Assembly (NCBI GenBank): GCA_033026295.1
Contig: CM065176.1
Coordinates: 12,255,945-12,319,944, forward strand
DNA length: 64,000 nt
Direction of reading: 5' to 3'
DNA from: Channa striata
Lineage: Eukaryota > Chordata > Actinopteri > Anabantiformes > Channidae
Below, piece by piece: positions 20,459 through 33,985 of this stretch (its first letter is position 1; each line of letters begins with the position of its first letter). The notes below the pieces were generated by a model. It saw only the letters and a list, made by a program, of their open reading frames with translations, was not told the DNA's origin and ran no database searches. The translations under genes were made by a program, and so were the position numbers.

Positions 20459-23400
20459 ATGTCGGCAAGGAATGTGTCTGTGTCCGCCGGTGACACAGCG
20501 GGAGGCGAACCGGCAGGTAAAACCCAACACGACCGACGGTTCTGACAGTTCGACAGCTGTTGCGGTCGGTGTGCGACTGATGCGCCTTCACCGACGGGAG
20601 AAAGGTTCGATGTTCGATGTTCGCGGCTTCTCGCCGGTTAGCCGTAACTTTGCGCTATTCCAAATCTAGGTCACTAGATCAGTAGAGCAAACTCGCCATT
20701 TAAGGTATTTATGTAACATTGCGTGACATTGTTGTTCCCATCGTTTTACCATGTGCAGAATACACCTTTTCACGCGTTGTCGTGGCGATGAAAGATATTT
20801 ATATCGGATTTATTACTATGTAATGTCTGCTAACCTTATCCCGTCCGACTAAAGCGGTCATGTTAGCGTTAGCCGACCTAACCGACTAAACCAGGTTAGC
20901 GTTAGCTTAGCAATGGTAGCTAGGACTGTTTATGCTGGCAGCCGTCAAAAATCCACCGGGACTGTCACGCATGGTTTTACAGCCGTTAGCGGTGTGTCAC
21001 CGTGGATATTTTAAATACTTTAATAGTCCGCGGGTTCTTCAACAATTGGTGTTGGCTTATGCAAAACTAGTAATAACGTTAGCTGATGTTTAGCAGGCCT
21101 GACCAGATATGTAGCGTTAAGTGTCTCTCGCCCAAACGGATGAACCGGTCGAACTGTTTGTCTAACGTTAGTTTGCCGGCTCCGACTGTGGGGAATATGG
21201 CTGCACCATGGTTACCACTGCTTATTAAATTAACAGTACGACTCTGCATGTCAGCAATATTTAGCAGCAATGTGTTATAGGATAAATCAACTGAGCTTAA
21301 TTAAAGACTCATGTTAGCTGGAAATTGATGTCGCCCACGGTAGTAAACCCACGGGCAGCAAATTAGGTCATTTACTTAGCTAACGGTAAAACCACGATAG
21401 AATGCTATATAGAATATTATTTTTATATGGGAATAATTATATATTTACTATGACTCTACGAATCTTGTGGTGTGTCACAGAAAAAACGGTCAACTTCTAC
21501 AGGCTTAAACTAAGTAGAACTTACAAACAAACATGACTATTGGGTTGTTGATGACATCAAATCTCTGCATATTCTTCCTGTAAGATTATTTTTATGTGCA
21601 TTATTCATACACTACATTTTGTGACTTGTGTATAGTTTTGGCAAGCCAGAAGTAGAGGTTTTTTGAGATGATCTTTAGGTCTGTGCTATAATTAATTTCA
21701 GATTACCTAAAAATAACAGTATGTAATTAACACTTACAAATGCTATTAGATAACTACAAAAAGAATTGTAGTTTTAGAAATATGGAAATGATTGAGATAC
21801 TTTTAAAAAAATGTGCCTGTCAGTGCACTAAGCAACATGTTTCTAAGATAAATGTGGCAAAGATAAATTCCTGTTACTGAATATAAATTCCTGTGAAGTT
21901 CCATAGTAATGCTGGTATGTGCATATTCCTTTACCTTAGAAGACTGGCCTCTATCCCAAACAACTGTGTGTGTGTGTGTGTGTGTCTGACTTTAGTTATT
22001 AATACATTTGCCTGTGACATTTGTTAAAGTTTGAATGATTTATACAAATCCAGTTTGTTACTTGATGGCAATAGCGCTGTATTTTATGTGTGTTTTGGTG
22101 AATGTGTAGTTGTAATTAATATATTTTCACTTTTGTTTGTTGCAGAAATGTGCTGATGTACATTTTGCCATTATGTAGTTGAAAACTTGGTTTATTATTT
22201 AAAACTATGTCAGAGTAAAACCAAATAGGTTTTAAGTTGTTGCATGCAAGAAAAGATAAAATATATTAGAGGTGGTGATGGTGATGGTAATAGGTTAGCA
22301 AACAAGGATTCTGTCTCCCTTGTATGAAAAAAAACAAAATATATGTTATGTATTGGGTAAAATACACTTTACTTGGATATATACATTTATTCATTTACCA
22401 GTACTTCTTGATTTCTATCATTATAGCGGAAGCTACATAATTCACCACACTAAAAGAGTCATCTGTTGCCTATCCAAGTCTGATCTAAGAAACTGAAGTT
22501 TTCCTTTTTATACTTTAGCTGTCTAACATTTATCATCTAGTGTTCACTGTACCCTCTGGCACAGGAAAGCCGCCTTTGACAAATGAAATGGTAACTGGGA
22601 GTAAACACTGCTGCACAAACAAGACAAAAACAGGAGGTCTAAATCAATTTCACATCTTTTGTTGTCTGTCTATTTGCATTATATCTTCTGTGAAAATAAA
22701 ATATTTCTGATACACTGACTATAAAACTTTGTCAATAGAAGTCGATAGCTTACATCAGCCGCTTTACTCTTGACTCTGTTCCACTGTGCATTGGTCAGCT
22801 GACAGGGATTAGTGTCTTGCCAACTGTGGAGTTAAAGTACTCTAGCAAGTACAGATGACAAATGTTTTCTGGGTGGAATATAGTCTAATGGGCCAGAAAG
22901 CTCTCTTTTGGTGTCACCATACCATAGCATACATCATACCATAAACTATGAGCTTTTCTCTCTTTGACACTGTACCATAAAGCCTCAAATAATAAAGAAT
23001 CCAGTCAATAGCAGTCTATATTTTCCTTATAGTTGTCCTTTTGTCTTATAATTGTTTTGGTAGCCTTCCCTCCATTTCTCTAGTCATCCATCTGTTGGTC
23101 GCTTCATTAATGAGGACCTGTCTCACTAAAGAATGTCATATTTTAATTTGTGTCAAGCACCTGTTATTTTTTTTTATCAATTTTGATTTCTAGCCCTATA
23201 TTGTTGCCAGAGCGAGCTGTACTAAAAATGAGATTGTTTAGTCTGCTAATGGCTATTTGGGTCAATGGTCTTTGGAGCAACATTAAAAATAGCTGCCATA
23301 CATTTAGTCTGTCTCATGCCACTTTCTCTAATTTCTGTCGCACAGATGCCATTTCCTACTTTTGAGGCCGTATCTAAATATTTGCTCTGGCAGCTCCACA

Positions 23401-26400
23401 TATTGCCAGAATAGACGATAGCTTATGGAGATGGAGGGAAAGAGTCAATTAATCTTTTCAGTAGTCTCTGAACAGCTTCACTATACTGTAGCAGATTAGT
23501 GCTTTAGTAATCTTCACTAGCGCATGCCTCAATTCAGATAAAGACATCTGCTGGCAGGACACTATATGCATGCACTGACAGCATGCAGAAGCTGAATGGA
23601 TTAGGTGATTAAATGATTAGTTCAGGGTTCTTCACTCATGAGCCATGGAGAGCCAAGTGTATTAAGTCACTTGCTGTAGTCCCAGTGACACGAGAAAGGG
23701 ATTGCCATTCAAGCACATAATAGTCATAGAAGGCCATGGGACACATCCTGTGAAAAATATAGAAACAGAATTTGTTCTCTCCAATAATTGTCACAATCGT
23801 TCATTTGTCCTCAAAAGTTGAAAGGAAACAAACGTTCTGCCAAAAGCATTAAAACTGCTACAAAAGATACTGTGTTTTTATTGAACTGGCCTTCTTGCTG
23901 GTAATTGCATGCAAACCAGCAACAGTTATTACAACAGTTGCATGTGCATCTAGGCTTGCAGGCATATTTGAAAGCTTTTGGCCATTTAATATCTGCTATG
24001 CACAGTTGAGCTCTCATTGGCCTGCTCCACAGGTAAAACAGGTTGTTTTAATGGAAGCATCACTTGTGTTAAATTTAAATTATGTTACCGCTTGATGACT
24101 GCTGCTGATTGTCACATCATATACACAATATGGAAATTTTGTGCAGCTCTTTCGTAAAGCTGTGTTATAGCTATCTTTAAATGATTTAACCGCTTTAATC
24201 TTTTTAATCTTTACTTGTGTAAAATTGCAATTACATTGATTGAGATTAATTGTGATGAATTTCAAAACCTTTCAGAACCCTTTAGCAGCTTTTTTCTTTT
24301 AAAAAAGCAAATAGCAACACATCTAACAAACTAGGGCTTTGTGGGCAGATTTTATCTACTTTTCTTGACAAAACTTGCTAAAATCTGTCATTAAGTCTTG
24401 CGTGGTTGAGTACTTTTATTTTTGTTAAGGTTACATTTAACTTGACCATTTTTATCTTCCGAAAACATACACACATTGTTGATCAGTGCGAATTAATAAG
24501 TTATCCCATTTGTACAACAAAAGCTCTTGATATTACATTTAATCATTTGGGATAAAATAAAGTTTTCATTTAATGATCAAATTATAAAAGCACAGATTTT
24601 TCTTAGCACAGCAATACCAACACCTGTTTTATCGAAATAAACTTGCTGCTTTTTTGTTTTTGTCTTCCTTGTGCCTAATGAAAAGCCTATAAGATGCTCG
24701 CTCTCTCTCCTGGTGGTCTCTCAGCCCTCTCTCATTTGTTCTTGCCCTAAACCTAGTAGTTCACAGAAAGTTTTGGCATGACTATTTTAGGGAGGCTTAA
24801 GGCCAGCCACTTAAGTATTCTGCGCATGCAGGCTATGTTTGAATACATTCACACTTTTCCTTTATTACTTCATTATCACATTTAACATACCTCAATTTGC
24901 TCAGAATGAAGAAACAGGCCAGAAACAGCAATCAAATGCACACGTTCTTTGTGTAAACAATTAATAACACCTCTGTAAAGATAAACTTGGATTTCATAGA
25001 TAACATAACGTAATGAAATTTTTCCAGACCTCTGCAGGAATGGTTCTTTAGAAGGATGCTCTGCTGAGGTGTAATCAACTGAACTGAATTTTACAGAAGT
25101 AGAAAGCAGCGTGTAGTTTTAATAAATCAAGTTTCTAATCGTATTTTGTCTGGAGTTCCTCTAAAAAAAATAATGAATTAAATTGTTAATCAATTCCTAA
25201 CACTGACCAACAAAGGTATTAATTATTTGGCTATATGGCCCAGCCTTACTTAAAAGTTTTAAAACAGTACATTTTTATTATCAGTAGTGAAATGCCTATA
25301 CTAACCCCACCTCCTGTGTGTGGGAAGCTGGTCCTGCCCTTCACCCTTGCATGGTTAATCAAAAATGGCTATCTGCAGGCAGTTAATTGGTCAGTTATCA
25401 TTTTTCACGTATTACAAATATAAAATATTTATTACAGTTTAAGGTGAGGATCTGCCACTAGTTGTTGTTCTGGCTGCTCACACAACTTTGTAAAGCAAAA
25501 AACTTCTATCATCAGTTATTGAAAATGAAACTAATTATTGCTAAAGTTTTATTAGCTTGGAGTTAGTGCTGATTGGTCCAATAAGTGCCACACGAACATT
25601 GCGATCATGTCTGGGCAAGCTCTGAATATGCAAATGCAACCGTTGTCTTTTTTTATAAGTGTTGTTAGACAAGTCCACAGTCTATGAGCCTTTCCAGTTA
25701 CTGTGACTGTTGTGTTTCAGAGGATGTGCTGGTTGAGGAAAACCAAAGCAGTTCGGTCTCTCTGCCCAGCCTGAGGACTCCATCCTCAGCTGCTGGCATG
25801 TCCTTAAGCATGGAGATGCCCCGAAAGCGCAAGGGCAGCGTGGACAACCAGTGAGTATGAGTGGGATTGCTTTAATTTGAGTAAAGGTCATAAATCCACT
25901 TACCCAAACAAATGCTAATTCTTACTGAGTCATTGTTTATCTTCGTAGAGATCCAAAATCTGCATTCATCCCTGATGCAGATATGGAAGATGACCAAAAC
26001 AGGTACTGTGTGCAGAGCTAAAAGAATAAAGTACCATAGAGGGAACTTTTTTTTGGTTACTAACCTCGTAATTAGCATCTCCCTGATTCCACTAACAAAA
26101 TGTTAATGGGACTTTTTTTTTCATAGGTTCTACCACAAAAAATAAGCTCCATGGCAAACAGAAGTTTATAATACCTGTTATGTTTTTGTTTGGCAAGGTC
26201 ATTTTCATAGATGAGCACTACTTGAAGGAATTTTGAACCATAAATAAAGTCATCTGAAAAGCTTTTGCTAGACTTTAAGGTCGCGTGACCTTAATGTCAC
26301 CACTAAATGTCTTTTTGTAATTTGATTTGGCAAACTTACCTCTTCCATAGAAGCCTTTATTCTTGTAGTAGTTGCTAGTTTTAAACTGAAGGTTGCAGTT

Positions 26401-29400
26401 TATTTAGCCACTTGTTAACAACTATCTTTTTAAAATTGGGCAAATGTCAAAAACTATGTAAATTTGTTGGCCTTGTGTTAACTACAGATCTTATTTGAGA
26501 TATTTAGAACCATACCTATACATTTGAAACAAGGGAACCAGAAATTCAAAAATGTAATGATTTCTGGCTTTTAGAACTTATTCCTACAGTACACTTACGG
26601 ATATTTGAGTAATCTGCAGTTTTGCAGTTAGTCACGATTAATTTTTTTATGAAAAACAAGGCCAACCATGCTAGACGTTTTCTGAGGACCTTCACAGCTC
26701 GTCTGTTGATTTTGTGCAAATGTATATTTGTGTATTGTTGCTTGACATACATAAATACATTTCATGTGTATTTTCTTGTGTTAAGGTCAGATGGAGAGGA
26801 GCAACATGTCAAAATTAAATGCTTCAGGTAGGTTATATTTGACACAATCACATAAAATTCCTACTTTTTAAGAATGCACCACTTTTTAAGTCTTTTAAAA
26901 TTATGAAAAGAAAAACTACTTTGACTAAATGATTTCCTCATCGTTATCTCTGCAGGGAACCACACAGCCAAATTGAAAAGAGGAGACGGGACAAAATGAA
27001 TAACCTCATTGACAAGCTATCAGCCATGATCCCCACTTGTAACCCCATGTCCCGGAAGCTGGACAAACTCACTGTGCTCAGAATGGCTGTGCAGCACCTA
27101 AAATCTCTCAAAGGTATCAAGTCAATCAGAGCCCAGTTTACCACCTGCACCGTACAACAGGTTGTAAACAACATTTAAGTCATATGTGAACCACTTCATT
27201 GGGGGGGGGACACATTTTAGGACACATAAATTTTGATAATATTAATTTATTAAAATTGTCATCAGGAGTTTTTTTCATTTTAGTTTCATTTTATTATCAG
27301 GATCAGCAAGTTCCTTTTCTGAAGCTAACTACAAGCCATCATTCCTTCCTGATGAGGAGCTGAAACACCTTGTCCTCAAGGTAAACATACCAATGACAAT
27401 AGAAGCTGAGATTTTGAGACGCTGTCACTGTAATGCAATGCTGTAAAACCTGTCATATGCCAAACTTGTCAGCAGTCAATCACTCAAGTGTGTCATAATG
27501 CCGTGAAGAGCTTACACGCACATCAGCGTGGAGGCGTGGTTTCATAAAACAATCTGTCCTATTTTGCATGAGCAGTGTACCTGTGAAAATCATGTTTCTT
27601 TATTCCCCTACCACAACCAAAGCAACCAGTTTTCTCATTAACATGCAAGTTAAGATTATTTGAGAAAGTCAACTGTAACCGCACAACTGAAGTGCATTTA
27701 AAGGCATTTTTATTTACAGTTGAGTGTTTTAAAGAAAAATGACCAAAAATTTCTCTTAAGGAAGAATTTGTAAGCTGCTGTCTGTATGTAAACTGCAGAA
27801 AGTAGTGTAAGGATCATCATTTTCATAATAATGAATAAAAATGTTTTTTTGTTCTAATATCTTATTCTAATATTATTTGAAATAAACATAATAAATTACT
27901 CAATGACCTCTTACTGTTGTTTGATGGTGTCATCACATTTGCTTATCCCCCTCCCTTGTTTTTTCCATTGTTGTTATGCAGGCAGCAGATGGATTTCTGT
28001 TCGTAGTGGGCTGTGATCGTGGGAAAATCGTTTTTGTCTCAGAGTCGGTCACGAAGACATTAAATTATACTCGGGTAATGCTTTTACATTTTTTCCTCTG
28101 TTTGCTTTTTAAAAATGTCTAATATTTTAATATTTAAATTAACCGCGGATGCACCACATGTGCCATATTTAATGACCCTGTTGCTTATAGATAAGAACCC
28201 AACAAGTTGTTGTGCAGCAATACTCTTAGTATTGTAGAACACACTTCACTGAAGTGCACTTTGGAACATAAAAGTCTTGATTTGAAATTGGTCTTTTCAT
28301 TAATCTATGCTAAAAGAAATTTTAATTTAAAATTTAAATAGCAACCATTAAAACATTTTGTTATAGGTTGTGTTATAGGTTGAAAGTGTAATTGACATTT
28401 TACGGTTTCTAAAGTAAAAATGACAAATTGCTGTTGAAAAGTTTTAATCAAAACAAACGCACACAAAATCCACAGGACTTTGTTGATGGAAATGATGACC
28501 TTGGTTTATAAAAAGCTTTTTAGGGTGTAAACACACAGTGATATGTTAGTGTATTTTTGATTATTGCATTAAAATAACACATGTACACTCATATCATGCA
28601 GCTTTAGATTTTTAAATGTTGCTTTTTCTGTCTTGTTTCTTGTTTCTGAAACTTTTCCACACAGCATTTGGTGTGCTTAGGGTTCCCCAATCTGTGTTTT
28701 CTTGTATTTATTTGTGAGCAGTTAATACTTTAAATGCTGATTTTTATTTTCTTCCCCTTTCTTCTTCTTTTATCAGTTTTTCAACCTTGTTTAGGTCACA
28801 TTTGATGAATTGTTTGTTCTTTCTCTAGGCAGAGCTGATTGGACAGAGCCTGTTTGATTACGTACACCCTAAGGACATGGGAAAAGTAAAAGAGCAGCTA
28901 TCTGCTTCTGAATTGTATCCTCGTGAACGGCTAATAGATGCTAAAAGTAAAGCAACTCTGTTCGTACCTATTTGTGTGCGTAGGTATAAGAGAGAGCAAG
29001 CATATAAGCATATTTAACACTCTTGTCATGTCCTCAGCTGGTCTTCAGGTCCAGGCTGACCTCCCAGTAGGTGCAGCACGGCTGTGTTCGGGTGCACGGC
29101 GCTCTTTTTTCTGCCGCATGAAGTACAACAAAATTTCTGTGAAAATGGAGGAGAAGGAATTCCAGGCGAGCACTTCCAAAAAGAAAGGTAAGCAGCAGAC
29201 TAAAGCAGATCAATTTTCACAACCCCAATTCCAAACAATTTGGATTTGCAAGCATAAATAAATGCAGTGATTTACAATGCTCATCAAATAATATTTTATT
29301 CACAGTTGAAAATTGTTGAAAATTTTACATTTAATGTAAAATCTTAGCTAATTTTTAATTTGATGGCAGCAACACATGTTAAAAAGAGGTGGAAGAGGGT

Positions 29401-32400
29401 GATGTTTAGTATTGTGTAGCATTCCCTCTTTTATGCCTCCTATTTGAGAAGTGATGAGACCAGTTACTAGAGTTTTAGGAGAGGAATGTTGCCCCATTCT
29501 TGTGTGATGCAGGATTCTAGCTGCTCAAAAGTCCTTGGCCTTTGTTGCTGGATTTAGCATTTTATGATGTGCCAAATTCTTTCTCATAGTAAAAGGTCTG
29601 GAGTGCATGCAGGCGAGTTCAGCACCAGGACTCTTCTCCTGCAAAGCCCTGCTGTTGTGAAAGATGCAGTATGTGCTTTAGCATTGTCTTGCTGAAAGAT
29701 CCAAGGCCTTGTCTGAAAGAGGCACAGTCTAGATGAGAGTATGTGCTGCTTTGAAACCTCTATGTACTTTTCAGCATTACAAATGTGTAAGCTGCCCAGG
29801 CCATAGGCACTAATGCCCCCCTGTACCATCAGAGATGCAGGCTTTTGAACTCATAGCAAGCTGGATGGTCCCTCTTCTCTTTAGTCTGTAGGACAGTGTT
29901 TTGAGGATTTCCAAAAACAATTACATATTTTGATTCATCTGAAAACAGAAAAGTTTTCCATTTTGCCTCAGACCATTTTAAATGAGCTTTGGCCCAGAGA
30001 GCATGTTTCTGGATTATGTTCACAAATATCTTCTTCTGTGCATGATACAAGCTTACATTTTTGGATTGCACGGGAAACCTTGTGTACAAGTGAGTGATTT
30101 CTGGAATTGTTCCTGAGCCCGTGATGTCCAGTTGGGAATCAGGCCTGTTTTTAATGCAGTGCTGCCTGAAGATCACGCACATTCAGCTTTAACCTTTGGC
30201 CTTGTCCCTTGAGCACAGAGATTCCTCCTGATTCTCTGAATCTTTTGTTGATATTTATATACTGTTGATGGTGGGATCTTCAATGTCTTCACAATTTTAC
30301 ATTGAGGAACATATTTCTAAAATTCTTCCACATTGTTCAGGTGTAGTTTGTAGCAAATTGGTGGACTTCTGCCCATCTTTACATTTGAGAGGCTCTGTCA
30401 CTCTGAAATGCTCCTTTTGTACCCAACCATGTTATTGACCTGTTGCTAATTAACCTCATTAGTTGTCAAATGCTCCTCCATTTATTTTTAATTCACAGCA
30501 ATAGCTTTTCTAGCCCTTTGTTGCGCCTCTTTCAACTTTTCTGAGATGTGTTTCTGCCATCAAATTTAAAATGAGTTAATATTTTCCATGAAATGGTAAA
30601 ATGTGTCACTTTCAAGATCTGATATGTTTTTTATGTCCTATTGTGAACAAAATATGGGTCGACGGGACCATCATTGCATTCTGTTTTTATTTATATTTTA
30701 CACATCCACCCAATGTTTTTGGTATTGTGTGTGTGTTTTATATATATGTATAAATCTAAATAAATAATATAAAATATTTGTTGTATCTATTTTGTGTCTG
30801 CTTGTGCCTACAGAGTCACAAAAGTACTGCACAGTCCACTGCACAGGCTACATGCGCAGTTGGCCTACCAGTCATCTGGGAGCAGATGGGGAGGGGGAGG
30901 CAGACAAGCAGGATGGCTCCCACTTTAGTTGCCTCGTGGCTGTGGGACGCATCCACTCCCACTCAACTCCACAGGTTAATGGAGAAGTCCGAGTTAAACC
31001 CACAGAGTTCATCACACGCTATGCTATGGATGGCAAATTCACCTTTGTTGATCAAAGGTAGAATAGAATTTAAATAAAGGGGTAGTGGGTGGGGTAGTGG
31101 GTGTTTTTATTCAGTTGTTTTGTTGACATAATGCATGTATATTCTACTACTGTGATTCCTGAAATAATGGCAATTGTTCAACCATCCCAAATTTAGTTAT
31201 GACACAACTCAGGTCATTTGGTGACAAATGACAAGTCAGATTTAAAAGGAAACATGGGTTTGAAGTGTTGAGAGAGCTGAGATCACTGATCAGATCTGTC
31301 AGGGTTGAGAAGATGTTAGATGAGTTGAGATAATATGAGATGCTCTTATGACCTACTCCACCTTTATAGTAAGTCAGCTGCTGAAAGGCTGTTGACATTT
31401 TAAAGGACAGAACAACTCTGTGTTTTTTTTGTATTATTTTTATCAAATCATTTGTGAGACTCATCAATTTTGTCAAACTCAAATTAAAACGTTCATACAT
31501 CTAAGCTGTACTAACACTTTTTACTTTTCACCTGTAGAGCGACAACTGTTCTTGGTTATCTTCCCCAAGAGTTACTTGGGACATCCTGCTATGAGTACTT
31601 CCATCAAGATGACTTGCCACATTTAGCTGATAGACATCGAAAAGGTAAATAGCATTGTGACCTCATTCTATTTGTCTTTCTGTTAATTGTCTTGGATCCT
31701 TTATTACCATCTTTCAATCACGTAGGCAATACTTTGTTTACAATCCCCCCTGCAGCATTCAACAACATATTAAATTTCTGTTTCCCTGTTTATTCAAGTA
31801 GTTGATTGTGTCTATATTTTATGTCTGCCAGTCCTGTTCTTGGTAGCGATCTCTTTCTTAAGCTGGTGGTACTAAGTTTTGTCTCTTTTGATTTCTGAAC
31901 TCATCCTCTTTGTTTTTCCCTTTTAGTGCTGCGGAGTAAAGAGAAAATAGAGACGAACTGCTATAAGTTCAAAACTAAGTATGGCTCTTTTGTAACTTTA
32001 CAAAGCCAGTGGTTTAGTTTTGTAAATCCCTGGACCAAAGAGGTGGAATACATTGTGTCAACTAATACAGTCATATCGTAAGTACCTCTCTATCTTTATC
32101 TTAATCTGTCTTTTTTGTGCATTACCTAAACATTATTGTACTTAAGAATATATATACCCAATTGAGAATTGGATATATATATTAATTAGCGCTTTATCCT
32201 GCAACAATGTATAATTGCAGTCGAGCAAAGTCGGTCTGGAAACAAGTCTGAACAGTCAAGCACTTTCAAGACTTCTGAAGGTCAGTAGGTTCAAATAATA
32301 ACATCAAGCCTAGATCATATTTCAGATGATTATGATGCTTAAAAGATAATAAATACGTAGTTGTGGCACACTGTAAAGTACATGTTTTCTACTCTGTCCC

Positions 32401-33985
32401 ATCTAAATTTTGTTTCTGGTTAAAGATCACAAAAAGTCGTTACAAATTATGCCAGGTGTCTCCACTACACCTGGAACTATGGTTTATGCTGGAAGCATAG
32501 GGACCCAGATTGCCAATGAGCTGCTAGATTTCAACAGGTATGGCCTTACAACAATGATTAGGTCCTCTTTGTGTTTTGTTAAGGTGGAAGTTATACGTTA
32601 ATTACTCAACTAAAATTTATGTGCTTATCAGTTGTTGTAGGCATTACTTTGTGGAGCTTAAAACAGGTTTGTGTCTGTGCTTCTTTTAGGATGAACTCAT
32701 CACCTTCTAGTGGTAATGTCAGTCCATTCAGTCTACCACAGGATAAGTCTCCACAAACTCATAATCAGATCATCAACAATGTAAGTCTCTGTACATATAT
32801 ATTTTATTAGTTAATCTGTTGCTATTAAACACAAGTCAATCTTTTCCAACAAAAACAATTAAAAGTTCATGCAGTTTATTCCACTATTTATCCAAATGCA
32901 CTAAAAAACATACTCCCAGAAAAAGGTGTGAACTTTATCCTAATTAGTTTTTGGCGTAAGCACAACAGGAGCAACTTTAGTAATTTAATCTTATTGCAAT
33001 TTATACAATGGCAAATATTTTTTCTAACATTCACCAATAAAAATGTCATATTTATGTAAAACATATCCATTAGTGTATACAACTGTTCATCCAGCTAACC
33101 AATGATAACAGCCACCTTCTGTCCCAGTGGTTGTATATGATTTACACTTAAGACTAAATGTGTAAACAAGGTGAAAGAAAAAGGTGAGAACACCAGAGTT
33201 TTTTTATTTGTTTCCTGGGTTCCTGGCCAGAGCCTCCACAGTGACTGTACAGTGTGAAGCATGAAGGTGGGATTGTGGTGATATGGTGCAAAAGATGTAG
33301 GAGAGAGAGCATTTACACAAAATGGTGGACATACAAAATATACATGGCTGTACTGGCTTGTTCATAAAATACGGGCCATTTTATTACTCAAATATATGTG
33401 TGTATTCAAAATAAGTGCAATTACTTAGTGATTAAGTGATACTAAGCAGTGTAGTTATTTTTCTTATATACTTTATATACATGAAAATTCTGACGAGGCT
33501 CCTCCATAATTTGAAAGGCATAATTTAACAAGCATAGATTTGATTCTTTGCATCTTTGCTGCATATCTAATCTTAGTTGCTGCTAGAGCTTTAACTATTA
33601 CATCTTTTCATAATAGGTGCCAAATGGAGAGGTAGCAGACATGGAGATGCCAGGAAAGTCCAACTCAGAGGATGAGTCCCAGGGAGCTGCCTTTTCAGGA
33701 GGGGAAACTCTCATGGGTACTCTTTCTGATCCTGTTTAATAGCTTATAACGCCTTTTATACAGGTTCTTATACACATTGTATTTCAGTTTTTTTCTTTAA
33801 CCTGACTTGACACCTTCTCTCACTAAGGGGAGAATTCACAGCTGGATTTGGACAGCGTGGTTGGACCAGGCCTTAGCAGTCTTAGCAATGATGAAGCAGC
33901 CATGGCAGTAATCATGAGCCTCCTGGAGACAGACACGAACCTGGGCGAAGCTGTGGACTTTGAAGAGATGCACTGGTCTTTGTAG
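20459..33985 (+). CDS. bmal2: BMAL2 (ARNTL2) bHLH-PAS clock transcription factor, complete
   Basis: Heterodimerises with CLOCK/NPAS2 to drive E-box genes in the circadian loop (family knowledge). Exons: 20459-20516, 25721-25850, 25949-26002, 26786-26827, 26956-27113, 27301-27380, 27982-28074, 28829-28946, 29038-29187, 30814-31057, 31538-31644, 31927-32077, 32231-32280 (acceptor uncertain), 32426-32537, 32690-32780, 33617-33716, 33828-33985; total 631 aa. Seen: NLS-like PRKRKGS; bHLH with REPHSQIEKRRRDKMN and PMSRKLDKLTVLRMAVQHL (about residues 95-148); PAS-A with ADGFLFVVGCDRGKIVFVSE; PAS-B with MDGKFTFVDQR, VLGYLPQELLGTSCYEYFH and WFSFVNPWTKEVEYIVSTNT; and the C-terminal transactivation motif NDEAAMAVIMSLLETD that binds CRY and CBP/p300. 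BMAL2 rather than BMAL1 is chosen for the divergent linker and C-terminus and for ppfibp1 synteny. Confidence 0.93.
20517..25720. other. bmal2 intron 1
   Basis: Long first intron. The first few hundred bases continue the CpG-rich promoter region; a short (GT)n run lies at 21966-21984. Otherwise AT-rich with no exon I can support. A RORE-like site is listed separately. Confidence 0.6.
20663..20673 (+). promoter_or_regulatory. RORE consensus (ROR/REV-ERB binding site)
   Basis: The 11 bases AATCTAGGTCA fit the WAWNTRGGTCA consensus at every position. The site is about 150 bases into bmal2 intron 1, still within the CpG-rich promoter zone. ROREs near the start site drive rhythmic Bmal1 transcription in mammals; a similar role here is inference. 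Confidence 0.45.
29217..30720 (-). mobile_element. Near full-length but dead Tc1-like transposon in a bmal2 intron
   Basis: Sits between the exons ending 29187 and starting 30814, opposite in orientation to bmal2. The left end carries the ACAACCCCAATTCCAA terminal motif typical of a common fish Tc1-like family; the right end near 30700 is diverged. Minus-strand translation in several frames gives HALWAKAHLKWSEAKWKTFLFSDESKYVIVFGN in pieces, then SLHICNAEKYIEV, FQQDNAKAHTASFTTA and VLNSPACTPDL. These are the DDE catalytic blocks in the right order. Frame shifts and stops interrupt the gene. Confidence 0.85.
32147..32183. repeat. Imperfect inverted repeat (hairpin) in a bmal2 intron
   Basis: Arms of about 17 bases (AATATATATACCCAATT and AATTGGATATATATATT) separated by three bases, with one mismatch. 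It lies about 70 bases after the donor at 32077 and 50 bases before the ambiguous microexon at 32231. Confidence 0.7.
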
